Of a stretch of DNA of 5,627 nucleotides, positions 4,885-5,627 are shown one piece after another. Origin of the DNA: Deltaproteobacteria bacterium (GTDB lineage Bacteria; Desulfobacterota; DSM-4660; Desulfatiglandales; Desulfatiglandaceae); NCBI GenBank assembly GCA_018644785.1, contig JABGPV010000309.1, positions 1-5,627 of the forward strand, read 5' to 3'. The translations under genes and the position numbers were made by a program. Numbering within the stretch: position 1 is the stretch's first letter; every line of letters starts with the position of its first letter. The notes below the pieces were generated by a model. That model was not told the DNA's origin. It made no database searches and worked only from the letters and a program-made list of their open reading frames with translations.

Positions 4885-5017
4885 GAATTATTAAAATGGC
4901 TGCGAGAGATGGCAGTTACAGCCACCGCTATAGGACTTTTCAAAGGCGGCAAGAAGCTGGAGCCTATTGGTGCTTGACATCGCTTAATACGGCTGGCGTC
5001 TTGTTGCAATAGAAGGC

Positions 5018-5027
5018 TTCATTTGCA
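5018..5027 (+). repeat. Direct repeat TTCATTTGCA, copy 2
   Basis: An exact copy of the 10-bp sequence at 4733-4742, 285 nt further on and about 50 nt downstream of the sulfatase stop. Confidence 0.3.
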
Positions 5028-5063
5028 CATGGCTGAAGTTTTACCCTTCCATGTTTTTCGGCA

Positions 5064-5080
5064 CAAGCCACCAAGGCTTG
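5064..5080 (-). terminator. Hairpin directly after the sulfatase stop codon
   Basis: CAAGCC (5064-5069) and GGCTTG (5075-5080) form a perfect 6-bp stem with a 5-nt loop, touching the sulfatase TAG on the minus strand. The minus strand then continues TGCCG and a run of A, not T, so it is at best a weak or factor-dependent terminator or an mRNA 3' stabiliser. Confidence 0.3.
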
Positions 5081-5627
5081 CTATACGAATTCCGTTCCTG
5101 CCTTTGCCGGCCACTGGAATTCATTGGGTAAAGCCTTGTAGGTCTTAAGTTCGGCGGTCAGCATGTCGTGCAGTTTCTGCATCCGGGCACGGTTCGCCCG
5201 TCCCCGCGATCCCCACGCCAGGTTGGTCATCTCCCCCGGATCATCGGTCAGGTTGTACATCTCATACTGGAGCTTGGTGCCTTTATCGGTGAAATACACG
5301 GCATACAGCCAGTCCTCGAAGCGAATGCTGCGGATTTTGCCCGGGATGGTCGCAAAGGCATTCTTCATCCCCAGGTACTGGTCGAAGAAATACTGTAAAT
5401 CCTCTGTGTAGAACATGATGTTGTCGCGGACACGGACCTTCGGGTCTCGCATGACGGGCACCAGGGACTTGCCGCAGATGCCCATCTTCCTCAGGTCCTC
5501 AGGGGAAGCGGCGCCGGTTATTTCCGCTATGGTGGGAACCAGGTCGATCAGGCTGGAGAAGGATGACGTGGTGCTTCCTTTGGGGAAAAGCTTCGGGTTG
5601 GAGATGACCAAGGGCACGTTGATAGTC
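5081..5627 (-). CDS. Type I sulfatase (arylsulfatase family), C-terminal part
   Basis: The last 182 residues or so of a formylglycine-type sulfatase, running off the right edge (reading TINVPLVISNP at the border). Visible family features are the VPLVISNP strand, SLIDLVPTIAEITGA (the conserved D.vPTi..itG block), GKSLVPVM, VRDNIMFYTED, and the closing YEMYNLTDDPGEMTNLA of the C-terminal subdomain. The CxPxR formylglycine motif and most metal ligands would lie upstream, outside the window, so substrate and activity cannot be judged. Cellular location is unknown because the N-terminus is missing. The frame continues beyond GTG at 5617, which is an internal Val and not a start. It ends at TAG (5081-5083) and is followed by a small hairpin. 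It points away from the next-left gene across about 350 nt of non-coding DNA and appears unrelated to the sigma cluster. Confidence 0.9.
   Translation of the reverse strand, partial: TINVPLVISNPKLFPKGSTTSSFSSLIDLVPTIAEITGAASPEDLRKMGICGKSLVPVMRDPKVRVRDNIMFYTEDLQYFFDQYLGMKNAFATIPGKIRSIRFEDWLYAVYFTDKGTKLQYEMYNLTDDPGEMTNLAWGSRGRANRARMQKLHDMLTAELKTYKALPNEFQWPAKAGTEFV

Larger units (their letters stand above)
4731..5080. other. 350-nt intergenic region with no recognisable gene
   Basis: The left part is AT-rich and the right part is closer to the coding regions in base composition. The only small ATG frames (for example at 4909, 22 codons) resemble nothing I know. It contains the TTCATTTGCA direct repeats and the TGATAT cluster. 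TTGACA at 4974-4979 resembles a -35 element but has no matching TATAAT 16-18 nt later. I see no tRNA or riboswitch. Confidence 0.5.

Noticed and set aside
4909..4977. 22-codon frame beginning MAVTATAIGLF
   Set aside because: Too short, no convincing ribosome binding site, and no family resemblance I can support.
4974..5002. TTGACA followed after 17 nt by CGTCTT as a promoter
   Set aside because: It mixes a housekeeping -35 with an ECF-like -10. No gene starts downstream on that strand, and GTAAC is absent.

Overview
The window looks like a piece of a Gram-negative anaerobe chromosome, most likely a deltaproteobacterial (Desulfobacterota) sulfate reducer or a relative. This is an inference from the gene types: a CdhE/AcsC-type four-cysteine Fe-S protein, a guanylate/adenylate cyclase beside a REC-PP2C regulator, and an ECF sigma factor paired with an AhpD-like protein. 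No rRNA, tRNA, CRISPR array or intact insertion sequence is visible.

Layout. (1) Positions 1-2086, + strand: the 3' part of a class III nucleotide cyclase, then, 22 nt later, a response regulator with a SpoIIE/RsbU-type PP2C phosphatase output. They are probably one signalling operon. (2) Positions 2233-3069, - strand: a two-gene operon encoding a small CxxCxxH carboxymuconolactone-decarboxylase/AhpD-like protein and an ECF sigma factor with a cysteine-containing tail. (3) Positions 3070-3261: a compact divergent control region. (4) Positions 3262-3936, + strand: a rhodanese with a cysteine-rich N-terminal extension. (5) Positions 3937-4193: an inverted repeat, a further promoter-like site and a start-less SHOCT-domain remnant. 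(6) About 4194-4730, + strand: a stand-alone Fe-S protein with a CO dehydrogenase/acetyl-CoA synthase gamma-subunit-type cluster motif. (7) Positions 4731-5080: about 350 nt with no recognisable gene. (8) Positions 5081-5627, - strand: the C-terminal part of a type I sulfatase that runs off the window.

The most interesting observation is a repeated promoter-like motif, GTAAC-N17-CGTC. It occurs three times, always intergenic and correctly oriented: before the AhpD-like/sigma operon (- strand), before the rhodanese (+ strand), and before the SHOCT-remnant/Fe-S protein unit (+ strand). The first two share the longer form GTAAC-N17-CGTCTT. CGTC is a common ECF -10 element, so the simplest model is that the encoded sigma factor drives its own operon plus a thiol/sulfur and Fe-S protein set. 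No zinc-finger or transmembrane anti-sigma factor is visible. The CxxCxxH protein and the cysteine pair in the sigma tail are therefore candidates for a redox or sulfur-sensing input. This local regulon is inferred from sequence and needs experimental proof.
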